Assembly: GCA_947652115.1 (NCBI GenBank)
Contig: OX393563.1
Coordinates: 7,807,081 to 7,871,080, forward strand
Length of the DNA stretch: 64,000 bases
Reading direction: 5' to 3'
DNA from: Blastomussa wellsi
Taxonomy: Eukaryota; Cnidaria; Anthozoa; Scleractinia; Plerogyridae
The notes beneath the pieces are model-generated. The model searched no databases. It saw nothing but the letters and a program-made list of their open reading frames with translations, and had not been told where the DNA came from. The translations under genes and the position numbers were made by a program. Below, piece after piece: positions 1-12,200 of the stretch; within the stretch, counting starts at the first letter, position 1, and the number at the start of each line of letters is the position of its first letter.

Positions 1-56
1 TAATGCGAGACAAAAGGCAGAACCAGAGAATTATAATGCTTGCTTTCAAAACAAAC

Positions 57-3000
57 CTCAGCGATTCCAAAAGGTCTAATCGCTTCTTGTTCAAGGTATG
101 TTGTTCCGCAGTGAACAACTCCATCTTCCCTCGTAGTTCTGGTGGATTTTTGATGAATGAACTCTTCATGAACTCACTATAATTAATATAAGAAATGCCA
201 GTGTTATGTATGTGAAGTATATATGAAAGAATTCATATTTTAAACTGCAGATGGAGATGAAAATGAAGAATGACCATCGCAGTGAATTTAATTTTACAAG
301 GGAGAGGTTTTGCCTAATCATTAATTTGTTGTGTTATTGGGCACGACACTTAGTTTACAGGACCTTCCTCATCCAGGAATATAAAGGAGGCTGGGAAATT
401 GATAGCGTACAGTATCGCTGAATAGTAAGTTGGTAGCCCTTTGTGTCTCAATCCTCACACCTAGATCCTCGCAGCAGGGTGGTAGGTTTGAGGGGTGGAA
501 GGTTTGTAGGCAGCTGTTGCAGGGTGATGGAGGAGGTAAAAGGTTCATAGCTGGCCATTGCAGATATCAAGTCCGATGAAACCCGTAAAAAAGAGATTGC
601 TGCGTTTCATAGAGAATATCAACTATGATTGTGAATTTTTCATGTTCCTTCACACAGAGATTAGACTTGCAAGGTCTTACTTGAAATTTTCAATAGCCAC
701 ATTGCACTTTAGTAGTCTCCAGTCCTCCACTCGTCTTTGCCAGGAGATGTAACACTGCCTCTCACGTTCAACATCAGCTGGAAATTCAAGAAACTCTTTC
801 ACTGCCAGGTATTTTTTGTACAAAATGGAATTAGGTTTCTCTTGACAAATTATATCCACGCAATCAAAGCAAACTTTTTCGAACAAAACTTTGTGCTTTT
901 TGTACGTACCTAATTTGACACAATTACAATAACTTCCGATGAAACCAATATATTAATTAAAACTGTTAAATCACAAATCAAACATTGTTTTCAAAATTGG
1001 AACAGACATGATGTCTTGTTCTTCTCGTTGTTCTAACACATTCCACGTCTTAGCATTTAGAATTTTTCAGAAAAAGGTTAAAATACATTGCAATTTAACG
1101 GTTTAATTTATTTTTCGTTGTTTTCCTTATTACTTTTTCTTGTCAGTAACTGTGCTCACATCGTGGGTGGCTCCACCTGAAATGTTCTGCAATTGGTATA
1201 GGATTTAATGGAGCCGAAACCAATTGTGGAATTACAAGCATTTTAGGCATCCTACTGATGAACGGTTATGGCAATCAGATATTTATTACAGGAGCCAACA
1301 TTGAGATTGTGGTCTGTCGCCTTTGAATTGTGTTGTATAGAGTGATTACAACTAAACAGTACTTTATATTTATTGAGAAACGATACAACTACTTCACACA
1401 AGTAAGGCTTATAATTTTGCGCTTCAATTTGTTTCTTGTGTTACTTCCATTTAACATGCTTGGCCAACACCATGGAGTGGTAATTAATTTTGTCGAATGT
1501 GATGGACTTCAGTCTTAACATTTTGACAATCATTAGAAACACTCTTGTTCATAACAATTTCTCACCACTCAGCAGGTGCGAAGAGAGGTCAGCATATGCT
1601 CTTCTGTTCATTAGGATGGTAGAGTTGACTCGTTGAGCTTCCTTTTCCAGTAATCTGTGCACATCAGGTGGCATCAGGTGTGCTACTCTTTCAAGAACTT
1701 TGTTATAACCTTTCAGAGTCTCACGGATCTGTCACAGTAAATTTCCATCATGGTATATGTTATTTATTATAAGAAGACCAGGTCCACCTAATTTGCCTCA
1801 ACTCTCGGAGTCTCGTACCAGTCAATTAAGCCTGGTTCACACTTGTGAAATGAGCATAACACAAGTGAAATTAAGCACAAGCATAAGCACAAGAAATAAG
1901 GAAAATGTTCCTTCTTTCTTGTGCTTATGCTTGTGCTTATTTCACTTGTGTTATGCTTATTTCACAAGTGTGAACGAGGCTTAAAAGTTTATTTATTTTT
2001 ATTTATTAATAGCTATCAGGAGCTCAAAGCGCACAGCTGTTTCAATCTCAAATTACCTTGACAAGTCCTGGAATAGGATTATTCTATTTTACATGCACAA
2101 CCCAATACAGTAATATAAAATACAAATCAATTTTTTAAGATTTTGGATCTAACTGGAATAAGCACAACATTCAGAATAGGCATGCAATCCATGCAAAGGC
2201 CTATGTACATCTGTAGCTGTCAGTAGCACTTCATAGCAAAGCTGCGGCAGCCCTAGAGTGGAGACCCATACCCATAGACGTTGGAGAACCATGCATGCAT
2301 AGAAAAAGGAGAACCCATGCAGTCCATTTTTCATGGTCAAAATGGCTAGCGTAAGGAAGTTTACCGCTGACCAGATAATGGTTTTCCAATTCCATTGTAT
2401 ATTGCAGGCTCAGGTCTGATTTTTTTTTTTTCGCTTTTGTAGTTTTTCATCAGATGGTAATCTTCATAGTTATCTTCAATTTCTGTGATTAGTTGTTGAT
2501 TCTGATTTTTTTCAGCAACAAAATCTTTCTTGAAGAGCTGCATAGGTAAGCATTTTCATTTAGATCATTTTCTGAAATTATCATGCGTATTTGAACATTT
2601 TATGAAATTTGCGCATTATAAATGCTATTACTATTTTTTTTACTTTTGGCATGAACCAACAAAAAAATGGAGTTCCGCTTTTAGGCTTAACTAAATCTAC
2701 ATATTAATTTATAATTATTATGAACCAGCTGCATAATGTTGTTACAGCCCTTAACACGAAATAATGGACCTATAATTCTTTATAACTTGGTCAGTGCAAC
2801 ACTCACCAAGTTTCCCCTGTCATTTTCCACCTTGTCCAGAGTGGTATCTAATTCTCTAATCCATGTCTGTCGATAAACAGAATGCTCTGAAATGCTTTCC
2901 CACAGTTCTTCTAAGTCAGCTAAGTTGTGGAGCAGGAGGTCCTACAACAAACAAGCCATTTTTCACAACAGCTTTAGTTACTGCAATTTCATTGAGTAAT

Positions 3001-6000
3001 AAATAGATTTATAAATAGATAGGACTCTGTGCACACTCTGATTGGTTAAAAACCCATGTTTTGTCAGAGTATAAAACATAGAAAAAGCGTCTTTTATTGT
3101 TTTTTGTGAGCTTTGCTCTAGTGAAAATTCGCAAGGCATGGTGGCAAACATTTTCTATTAAGAAATTCTGGACAAAGTCAAGCTGCAGAGATTGTCAAAG
3201 AAGCTTCTAAGTTTGAGATAAAAGTAGAAGAAGCGAAATTAAATTGCTTTTGTTTATCGATCGTGCATGTTTTGGTGTTTTTACTCGCGACATATAAAAT
3301 CTATATCATGAAGAAGCCATGTATTATACTGTCATAAAACACTACGGACATTTGAGAACACTCAAGAAATGTAGAAAACACTTGCCTGTGGCTCGTGTTT
3401 TGTACATTTCCCTCATGTTCTCAAATGCCCGTCATGTTTTATGACAGTATAATACATGGCTTAGGCTTAGACTGTTCACAGCTGCTCTATTTTTTCAACG
3501 CAAAAGAAAGCACGCGAGCAAAAAACACAGAGAGCGAAGCGCTAAGGGGTGGGGGCAGGGAGCGAGTGAAAGAAAAAATAGAATGGCTGTGGACATCTTT
3601 GTTAAAAAGTGGACTTATTAGACTCCTCCCCCTATTATCGCCTTGTCATTATCAGCTCCACCCCTTGACCTATTAATCAAATCAGACCAATAATATTTGA
3701 GCGGTAAATGGCTTGTTTAATTGGCTTAAGTATCAGTTGGCAAAACAACAACACGTGAAACAGAATTAGAACAACACGAGCATTTGTTGTAGAGGATGTT
3801 GTCTGAGACAAAGCCTACACAATTTATCAACGTGAGTGATTGAGGAAAAATACGAAAAACTAGTGGGCTGTGAACAGTCTATGAGACGTAGTTTTAGATC
3901 TTTTAAGTGTTCAATGGCTGTGAACCAGAGGAATAACGTATGCTCGGTATGAACTGAAAACAATAAAACAGTCGCGGTCGATAGGATTTATCACTATAAT
4001 GTCGAACAAACAGCGAATACCATTAACTTCATGATCGACCTGAGCACACTTGCATCATTTGTCGACAAAATGATCATGGCAGGAACACGCAGCTCAGCTC
4101 TTCACCTGTTGAATCTGTTCATTCATTATATACTCTTGAGCGGGAAACCACGAGAACAACAACATTCCGATAAAGTTGTAATTCCATGACCGCTGACAAG
4201 AGCTGATCAATAAGACTTTTTTCCAAAGATGGTCGGCAGAATGGCCACAACGTCCTTGGGCTGAAGGAGATATTTGACGGCGTCTTTCTTTTCATCTTTG
4301 AGCGACGAGACATGAGGGAATCTTTCTAGAAAGGAATCTATGAGCCAGTCCATCACGATATCACAACGGCTTTCGAGTGATGACAACTGCTACAAACTGC
4401 AAGACGCGCCAGGAATCAATCATGATCGGCCGTTGTCAAGGAGATGACACTTTTGTCGCCTTTCAACGAATGGGAATTTTCCGTTTCCGGAGAAATTGGG
4501 AATTCACTTTTTCTCAAAGATGTCCACAGTCCGTCTATTTTTTTGCTCCCCGCCCCCTACCCCTTCGTGCCTCACGTTTTGCACCGGAGTCCAGTTCTCT
4601 TGCGATTTATTCACAGTGTTTGCCGATCGCGGAAAAAATACGAAAAAGTAGCGGCCAGTGAACAGTCTACTTAGGCGTCTTTATTTGTTAATTAACTATT
4701 TCTTAATATGAAGTTCAGAAAAATTAATTTTATGAGCCAATATTGGACAGTTTCAATAAATGTATTTAGAGATACAGTGTATGTAAAAGCAAAAATTGTG
4801 GAGCAAAAAACTTTGCCATGCATGACAAATAACTATATACTAGATGTAATAATCTAAATTTGGAGAATCTCCAAACAACCATATTTTCTTGGGTTTCAAA
4901 ACTAGCCAGTGGCGACTGCCAATTACGTACCAGCATGAGGAACAAGTTTCTCTGGGACACCTGATTTGATTGGCTAGAATTTAACAAAGGGAGTCCAATC
5001 ACATCAACCATTTTAAAACCCCTTTGTTGTAAAATAGTTTATAAACGGTAGAGTGGACTCCCTTTGTTAGATTGTAGCCAATCAAATCATGTATCCCCAG
5101 AGCCACTTGTTCCTCAAGCACAGGCCCAGCCAGTTAAGAAGATAGGCAGCTCTGGGGACCCGTGAAAACCTCTCACTGGTGATAGTCTGGTCATAGTAAT
5201 CAGCTTGCCACAAATTTAAAATGTCACAGTTGCCAACTTCCAGTAATTGTTTGCTGACACCTATTTTGAAACATTGGAAACCGCTGCAGTTTGCAATTCA
5301 ACTAAATAAACATTCAAATTAAATTACATACATGTACGCGAATTAAAAACATAGCATCACTTACATCGTCACTTGCTATCGTTTGCAGCAGCCGCTCAAT
5401 TTCTGGAATGAAAGACAAAGTCAACATTGGCATTAAGGAGTAAGATAATTTACACTGTAAATGACAAAGCTATAATTTAATGTCAAGCTGTTTGATTTAC
5501 CTGAATCATTCTCAAGTAAAAGCTCTTTTAAATTTTCACAGGATTCAAGGATGCGTGGCTCTAACTCCTGAAAAGTAAACTTAAATCAAGGTTGTATACA
5601 GCAAAGTTTAAACAAAAAAATCATGTTACATAGTCATAAACTAAACTCAGTTGCATCATGCTGTTATAATTATATACAGTGTACTGTATTAAGATTTTCT
5701 CCTGGCCTTTCAGCCTTCCAATCTGGCTTGTTAGCCCGGGTTTCAAGAGTTGGAATCCAAGGAATTTTCTTAAGTGAAAACCAGCATTTTACAGATTCAC
5801 ACTGCAATCACCCGTCCCCTGCTTACATACAATTTCAGACGTCCTTTGGATACTTACAGCATTGATGACTCCAAATTCCTGATACATATCTTCCAAATAT
5901 GATTCATGTCTTAAAATTAAAGAAAAGAATGATTTTTCAATTGCCGAAAAATTACATATAAGATAAAGCTAATTAAATAAAACGCTAAATGGTCGTGAAC

Positions 6001-8904
6001 ACTTTTTTATAATCCACTGTTCCTGAGACAACTGTGGACTCCCCTCTCACAAAAGGCTCTTTGGTTTGACCACCACAAACTTTCCACTTCAGAAATTCCA
6101 GTTTAGCTTTTTAAAACTTTGGCTGTTGAGACCCAGATCCAACCCTACAGAATTCCCAAGGACCTTCCATGTGATGGGTAAAATTTTGGCTATTTCCAGT
6201 AATTGTGTAAAATTTTACAAAAGTCAATCTTATTAATTCAATCACAGTAAAGTCTATCAAACCGTTCCTTCCTGCTGGCTTCTAGTCTTTCAATGATATT
6301 TGTCCTCTTTTGAGTGGTTTCTGTAAGCAAAATTGTAATATATAAATATAAAATTATAATATATAAATCCGGATAAAACTTTATATCAGACACATGTTCG
6401 TGCACACAACTGTCAGTACTAACTTGGTGTGTCTGGAAGTCCTCTAACTTCTATAGCTTCAAAAAAACTTTCTGGTTTGGAAGTGTTTTGCAAGGCATCA
6501 AGAGCTGAATATCTGTCAAGTGAAAATCAAATACTACGTTTTTTGCAAATTATCAATCCCTTATTAATTTGCACTGTTTTGTTTTGTTTTTAAATCAAAT
6601 CTTCAGTTTCAGTGGGAAATAATTAGGAGTCCCATAGCCCCACCCTTCTGCACCCCTCACTCTCCATGGCATATACCTGTAACACATTTTTACAATCATA
6701 CCCTTCTTACCAATGAAAACAGGGCTCACCATGCCAAGGTGAGCCCCTCTCCTTTAGCAAGGGACCATGTACATTCCTTCCCTCTCCCCCATTTAAGCAG
6801 CTCTGGATCCACTACTGAGCTTATTAGATTCCTATATTGACTTACTTGAAATGTACAGGATTTTCTATGCTACTCTCATTTGGTCGACCATGCATCCATC
6901 TCTTTTGCCGACTTGTCAGAATACCATGACCAGTCACAGCTCTGGATTCCTTGACGAGTGGTAACAGTGGAGCAGACCTGGGCTTGGCTGATGGCCTTTC
7001 CTTTTCAAGTGCTTCTATCAGGCTTACCTGGAACACAGACAACATTTCAGCTGGTTTGTTTCCCTATATATACTGTATGTCTGTCTGCATAGGACTCCAG
7101 TCTGACCTAGAAGCCAACTAGCCACAGACTAGCAGGGATCCCGATATTGGTTTTTGCTTCAAGTTGTCAGCCTTGCCTTGGCAAAATTTTATTTGCCCAT
7201 GAAAAGGGAAGAATGGTAACAAATCAACATGGCTGGACGACTGTGAATATGGATCCTTGAAGTACTAAAAATTGTGTTTTGACTACAGTGCAACCTCTAT
7301 TAAGCGGCCACCCTCCATTAAACGCCCACTTTCTAAAGTTCCGAATTATTTGTCCAATTTATATTTTACCTCTATTAAGCAGCCAACCTCTATTAAGTGG
7401 GCACTTTTCAAAGTCCCGAGGGTGGCCGCTTAATAGAGGTCGCACTGTAGAATGTTTTGGGCTTTCATAAGCCACTGTGGCTAGTGAAAATTTGGGCATC
7501 TTAAGGTGGGTCACAATGGTTTCAACGTATTGCAGCTCTTATACTTTGTTGGGTCAGTACTTCCACACTTTATTATTATAAGATGAAGTATTATAATGGT
7601 ATCAAAAATGTTTGGAATCATTGGTGAACAAGTGTTGTGATTACTTTCTTGACATTACTGGTTACCACAGCAATAGTAGCAATAAGTGCTGCAAGAAGAT
7701 ATATAAAAAATTTAGTAGTAATTATAATAGTTCCCAAATGTGAGAAATGAAGAAAATTAGTGATAGCAAGGAAAGGAAACATGTCAGGTGATCAAGTATA
7801 AAGTGACAGGACCTAAACAAAAAAATGATTTCAGTCCCAATAAGCTATTAATAGGAGTCTGAACAGCCAGGCAGTCTCTGCGCATCTCAACAAATGATCC
7901 ATCCAAAAACTACAGCCAAACGCAGCAACACGTAAATAACATCCAACTCTGATTCCTTAGCCAACACAAGGAAAGGGAACTTATCTTTCAATAAGGAATG
8001 CTTTTAAACCCCAGGCTAGGTGAACACTTGAACATTGAATTTGAGTTAAATAAATTTATCCTTTCAAATTGAAACATTGCGCAAACATAATTTTATATCC
8101 ACGCCCCTAAACACAAACGTTGGACTTCTCTACCAAAAAATTAAATGACCACTTTTTGAAAGGACAAACACAGTAAGTGAAAATTAATAACTGTTACCGC
8201 TGACCCTTTTTTATTATACTGCATCTACTCAAAATCATTGCCCACAAAAAAAATGCCAAGTGTCAGATCCCATATAAATCGCCCAGGCCTCACACAGTCA
8301 GTCATGTAAATAAACTATGATGATTAATCTATACACTCCCTCAGCAAGTTCATCCCTTCAGGGGTTTCAAAATGTTTTGAAGTAGGTGTCATTGACTGGA
8401 AGAGTAGGCGGCTGTTACAAGTGAGCTTTTTGGTCACAAGCTGGTTGCTATGACCAGAGTAGCCGGCTGCATAATAGTCAAGTAGCTGGTGGAACTCCGG
8501 CACCTGCAGCCTTGTTTTGAAACCCCTGCCCTTGTGGAACAAGGTTTACGGGTACCAATAACTATCAGCAGTCTCTCCACAAAGCGTACAACTTCTGTCG
8601 CCCGGAAGCGATTCTGTTCTTAATTAAATTATTTGTACCTAAATGTTATATGTGCAGTAATGTAATAGGAACAACCACAAATGAATATAAAAAATTGTTT
8701 AAGCGTATAAAAAGTAGTAATATATAAGCGTTCAACAAATCAAAGTAACTAAGTTTTCAAGTTTAATATTTTTACCCACCACTGCACACTGATCATCTCT
8801 GCTCAACAGTAAACAGTATCAAAACTAACCTCTGCATCAAACACTTGGCGATATACCTCTTCCTCGGGTATTAATCGGCGAGTTGTTAGTTCAGTCTGGG
8901 CCAT
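57..8904 (-). CDS. CCDC180: CCDC180-like coiled-coil protein, N-terminal part (gene continues beyond window)
   Basis: Eleven coding exons on the minus strand: 8830-8904 (ATG at 8904), 6846-7027, 6424-6512, 6263-6320, 5858-5909, 5501-5567, 5365-5402, 2807-2941, 1566-1728, 681-888, 57-176. Every junction has GT/AG and the phases agree across all ten joins, giving ~395 residues before the gene leaves the window at phase 2. The product is Leu/Glu/Arg-rich and looks largely coiled-coil. Family-like landmarks are an N-terminal EEEVYRQVFDAE block, the SRQKRWMHGRP block, LMPPDVHRLLEKEA in the 1566-1728 exon, and WQRRVEDWRLLK followed by FIKNPPELRGK at the end. These resemble the N-terminal region (DUF4455 type) of CCDC180, a protein associated with cilia and sperm; this rests on remembered family features. 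Introns hold several foldback MITEs. The gene diverges from the ROCO gene at 9234. Exon structure is firm; the family name is likely but not proven. Confidence 0.75.
195..300 (+). repeat. Fragment of a tRNA-derived SINE body
   Basis: The segment around 220-290 (near-palindromic GAATTCATAT box, then CTGCAGATGGAGATGAAAA and ACCATCGCAGTGAATTTA) matches the SINE body at 63255-63330 in the same orientation with scattered differences. No tRNA-like head is seen here, so it is a truncated copy, lying in an intron of the CCDC180-like gene. Confidence 0.5.
1826..1984. mobile_element. Foldback MITE with TTAA flanks (piggyBac-like target)
   Basis: Two ~70-bp arms starting GCCTGGTTCACACTTGTG and GCCTCGTTCACACTTGTG are near-perfect inverted copies around a short spacer near 1905. 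Internal AAGCACAAGCATAAGCACAAG blocks mirror each other. Both ends abut TTAA (1826-1829 and 1981-1984), the target duplication of piggyBac transposons. No coding capacity. It lies in the intron between CCDC180-like exons 2807-2941 and 1566-1728. Confidence 0.75.
2150..2690. repeat. Dispersed repeat, copy 1 (second copy at about 24500-24880)
   Basis: Shares several blocks in the same order and orientation with 24500-24880: GAGACCCATACCCAT, GGAGAACCATGCATGC, ACCGCTGACCAGATAATGG, TTGCAGGCTCAGGTC followed by a T-run, TAGTTTTTCATCAGATGG, and the ending GGAGTTCCGCTTTTAGGCTTA. Identity is patchy, so both are old copies. An ORF of 60 codons inside (2361-2543 minus) is not supported as a gene. It sits in a CCDC180-like intron. 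Confidence 0.55.
3309..3466. mobile_element. Foldback MITE
   Basis: AGCCATGTATTATACTGTCATAAAAC at the left pairs with GTTTTATGACAGTATAATACATGGCT at the right, and the inner parts (ACATTTGAGAACA and TGTTCTCAAATG) also pair, with a ~13-bp loop near 3387-3400. The right arm runs directly into the larger inverted-repeat element at 3460. Confidence 0.7.
3460..4682. mobile_element. 1.2-kb DNA transposon remnant with ~140-bp terminal inverted repeats
   Basis: The left end (3465-3605: AGACTGTTCACAG, GGGGTGGGGGCAGGGAGC, GGCTGTGGACATCTTTG) is mirrored at the right end (about 4515-4678: CAAAGATGTCCACAGTCCG, GCTCCCCGCCCCCTACCCC, CCAGTGAACAGTCTA). A further internal fragment of the end sequence lies at about 3850-3885. 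Short ORFs inside show no recognisable transposase. It is probably a non-autonomous or decayed element. Confidence 0.55.
4935..5156. mobile_element. Foldback element, copy 1 (relative of 27205-27455)
   Basis: Two inverted halves around a centre near 5025: the left has ACACCTGATTTGATTGGCTAGAATTTAACAAAGGGAGTCC, the right has GGACTCCCTTTGTTAGATTGTAGCCAATCAAATCATG. The outer part carries CAGGCCCAGCCAGTTAAGAAG and GGCAGCTCTGGGGAC. A second copy of the whole palindrome is at 27205-27455. Located in a CCDC180-like intron. Confidence 0.65.
7284..7449. mobile_element. pogo/Tc1-mariner-type MITE with TA target duplication
   Basis: A 162-bp element (7286-7447) begins CAGTGCAACCTCTATTAAGC and ends with the inverse GCTTAATAGAGGTCGCACTG, flanked on both sides by TA (7284-7285 and 7448-7449). 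The CAGTG terminus, the CCTCTATTAAGCGG motif and TA duplication fit the pogo/Tigger branch of Tc1-mariner. Internal repeats of CTCTATTAAG add to its foldback character. It is too short to code for transposase. Confidence 0.75.
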
Positions 8905-9233
8905 AATAACTCTAAATGCTTGTTCTTGAGTTAATTTCAGTCTTCACATAATCCGCCATTTTTCTCGAGCGTTTGTTTGTTGGCAACATAAATAACGTCG
9001 GGCCCAGTCTATTGGCGGTCAGTGTTTAGAAAGACATTTCATGTACAACAACACAAAACGTCTACCATGCTGAAACCTTAGATAACTCGGCCATGGGATC
9101 ACTGTGTTGGTCTTTGCAGGGAGAAAATATGGAAAGTTGAATCCATTTCTTCGTACAAAGACATTCGTAGCCAAACTTCCAGGGCAGTATCAGCTATAAA
9201 GTGCTTCAGTTGCGTTCAGCTCAAAACATCGCG
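8905..9233. promoter_or_regulatory. Likely bidirectional promoter of the CCDC180-like and ROCO genes
   Basis: The two start codons (8904 minus, 9234 plus) are only 329 bp apart and point away from each other, so both promoters and 5' leaders must lie here or overlap it. No clear TATA box is visible. The assignment is from gene layout only. Confidence 0.5.
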
Positions 9234-12200
9234 ATGGCTGCAGCTTCGTCTGGGGCGGGTAAGTGTTGACGCGCAAATTTAAGCACTATCGACATTAATC
9301 CAACGTGAAAACTTTTATATCTCCACATTTTTCTAATTACGATTTATATATAGCAACTGAAAACAGCGACAATTGACTTAACATCAAGTAAAGAATAAGC
9401 TGTATGTTACTTCCGGCTGCAGGCACGAGCCGAGCGTTCCAATTTCATACCTACCCTCAGCGCCCCTCCTCCCCCCACAACTGCTGTGAAGGACAGAAAT
9501 CCGAATCCTTAAATTTTTAACAGCACCTTTTGAAAAAAGAATTCCGAAGGGTTAACTTTTTGGCAGAACCTTTGAAACACATATGAAGAGTTGATAGTTT
9601 GCAGTAGTTTGGCTGCGGCGGGAGTAATAATTTGCAGAACGCCGAACGCCGACTGCACTGTTTTCTTGCCAGCATTATATTGTATTTGGCCCATTCCAAA
9701 ACTTACCGAAACAAACCGCAAGCAAAATGAGCGAAACTAACCGCAAGCAAACAATGTACATTCCGCGTTCTGCGTTCTGCAAATTACCCCCGCCGGTTTG
9801 GCGGCTCCTTTGAAGGAAACATCTGAACTCTCTGGTAGTAAAACCCGCCATCTTAAGTGGGAACTGATAAAAAATGGAACTTCCCATTAACAATATTGTA
9901 GCGCCATTGTTTTTTAATATTTTGTGAGAACTTTCGTCTAATAATTCTGGTATTTTCTCTCTCAAAATGGTCACTACCTTTGATCTACCAGTGTTTGTTG
10001 TGTAACGTACGTTATGACGTAGCGATATAAAGTACTTTGTAATGAATGTTAAATTTTCTGGAACATAAATCAATAAATGGGAACACGTCCATATTAAAAA
10101 GAAAAGAAAAATAGTTTGATGAACTTCCTATTTGTTTACATGTTTGTTTAGATGTTCTTGTATCCTTGGAGAGGTACTTCTCAGCTTTGGTTTGGAATGG
10201 ATGTTGTGTTTCAGACCAAAAATGCAAACTACAGACAAAAAGGCTAGCTAAAAACATACCCTTCAGGACAGTACATGTCTTCATGCAAGAAAGTCAATAA
10301 AAATTAATATACCTTAAAGTGCACCTAATCCCAAAATATTTTTTTGCTAGAAATTATCAACCTTTACACCAATTTGAAACGTGTTGCACCTTTTTACCAA
10401 ATTCTGGTTTATTTATAGCATTCAAGTTACGATAAACTGTGCATCATTTGTTCCACGACCGAGTCAGAAGGGGCGTGAGTCTATTCCCGATTTGATGTCA
10501 CAAACTGATTTGCATGCATGTTTACAAACACTTGTTGTGATGCAAATCATTTTGTGACGTCAAATCAGGAATAGACCCACTGACTCAGTCGTGGAACAAA
10601 TGATGCACAGTTTTTCATAACGTTTGAATGCTATAAATAGCCAGAATTTGGTAAAAAGGAGAAAAGAAAGGTGCAATTCGTTTCAAACTGGTACAAAGGT
10701 ATATTTTAGCAAAAAAATATTTTGGGGTTAGGTGCACTTTAAAAGGTACTTGACAACAACAACTTTATTTGTACCCTGAATTAAATTAAATTAGCAAAAC
10801 TAGGAAGAATAAATCAAATGAATACATGGCTGCCCAAAATAACCACCATTGGCTAATGAGAAACTGGGCAGCCATCCTTAGTACTTGAAGGGAATAATCT
10901 ACTTTGACAAATCGTTTTTCACAGCTGATAGCCAATGCTGTTCCATATCTCAGTGGTTCAAAGTGGTTCTTCTTGGAGAATCAAGAGCTGGCAAGACTTC
11001 CCTGATAAGAGCCCTTAAAAATGACCAACGATCGTGGGAACTGGCAAAAGAGTACAAACCAACTGTTGGAGCCTGGGTAACATACTTTGACTTAACAAAC
11101 ACTTGCAGGCTCCTCATTACTGACACCTCTGGAAAGCCAGAATACACCCATCTTGTTAATCTCTACATGAGACAATTACATTGTGTTGTCTTTGTATTTG
11201 CCCTTGATGAACCATCAAGCTTCAGAAGTCTTAGTTACTGGTATCAAATGTTTAACCAAGAGTTCAAAGCTGATGTCTCTAAGGTGCCAAAGTTTGTCGT
11301 TGGAACAAAAACAGATGCAGCACAGCACAGTACCGCATTACAAATGGAGGCAACATCTTTTGCCGAAGAAATTGGAGCAGAGATGTGGATCACATCAGCA
11401 GCAAAATCTTTTAATACTCGTGAGTTGTTTGCCAGAGTTGCTGATAAAGCCAGTGCATCTTTGGAAGCAGAGCTTGTGCCAGCAAGTATTGGATTTCAAG
11501 ATGGCCCCATCACAAGTTTAGATGACCACTTGTTAGATAATATGCTCCTTGGAAAAGGAGCTCTTGTGAGATATCCTGATCCGGTTCTACTAAACACCGA
11601 GGAAGAAGAGATTTCAGACCTTACAATGTCCCATCAGTGTGTCACTATGACAGGAGTGAACAAGACCTTCAAGTGGGGAACGTGGTGCAAACAGCGGTAA
11701 TGATTTTGTAATAAAACAACCTCGACATATTTCTTAATTTGTATATTCAGGTTGAAGGAAAAGTATTTTGTGAAATTCCTCAGTTTGAGAGTTACAAAGA
11801 ATCGTACTGAGCTATAGCTTTAGTACTACTGTACCTAGACTTGTTCCCGGTCGTTCGTTTAATGGATAGGTATATAACGGATATATTAAAGCAAAGTGGG
11901 AAAGTTTTAAACAGCGATTTGAATTGACAAATGATTTTCATATCAGCGGAACGTGCGATGCTAAACTAAGAGCATTTCAAACTGGCTGAAAAATCGCTTT
12001 CCTGTGCGCTCTCAGCCTTTTGTATTGATGACCGACGTGAAGAAAGTCTAACGGACTAGACTTAGTTCAGTTCACATTACGAAAGTTTCAGAGTGATCGC
12101 GGCTTAAGGGACTTGATTAAAACGTAGGTCACCATTTTCATTTTCCCGCCCTAATCACCACTAACTTCCTGTATAAACGGTAACAACCGTTCACCTCATT

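Noticed and set aside
9675..10284. Minus-strand ORFs of 132 and 90 codons in ROCO intron 1
   Set aside because: They lie over an inverted-repeat element, have no recognisable domain and no splice or codon pattern like the neighbouring real exons.
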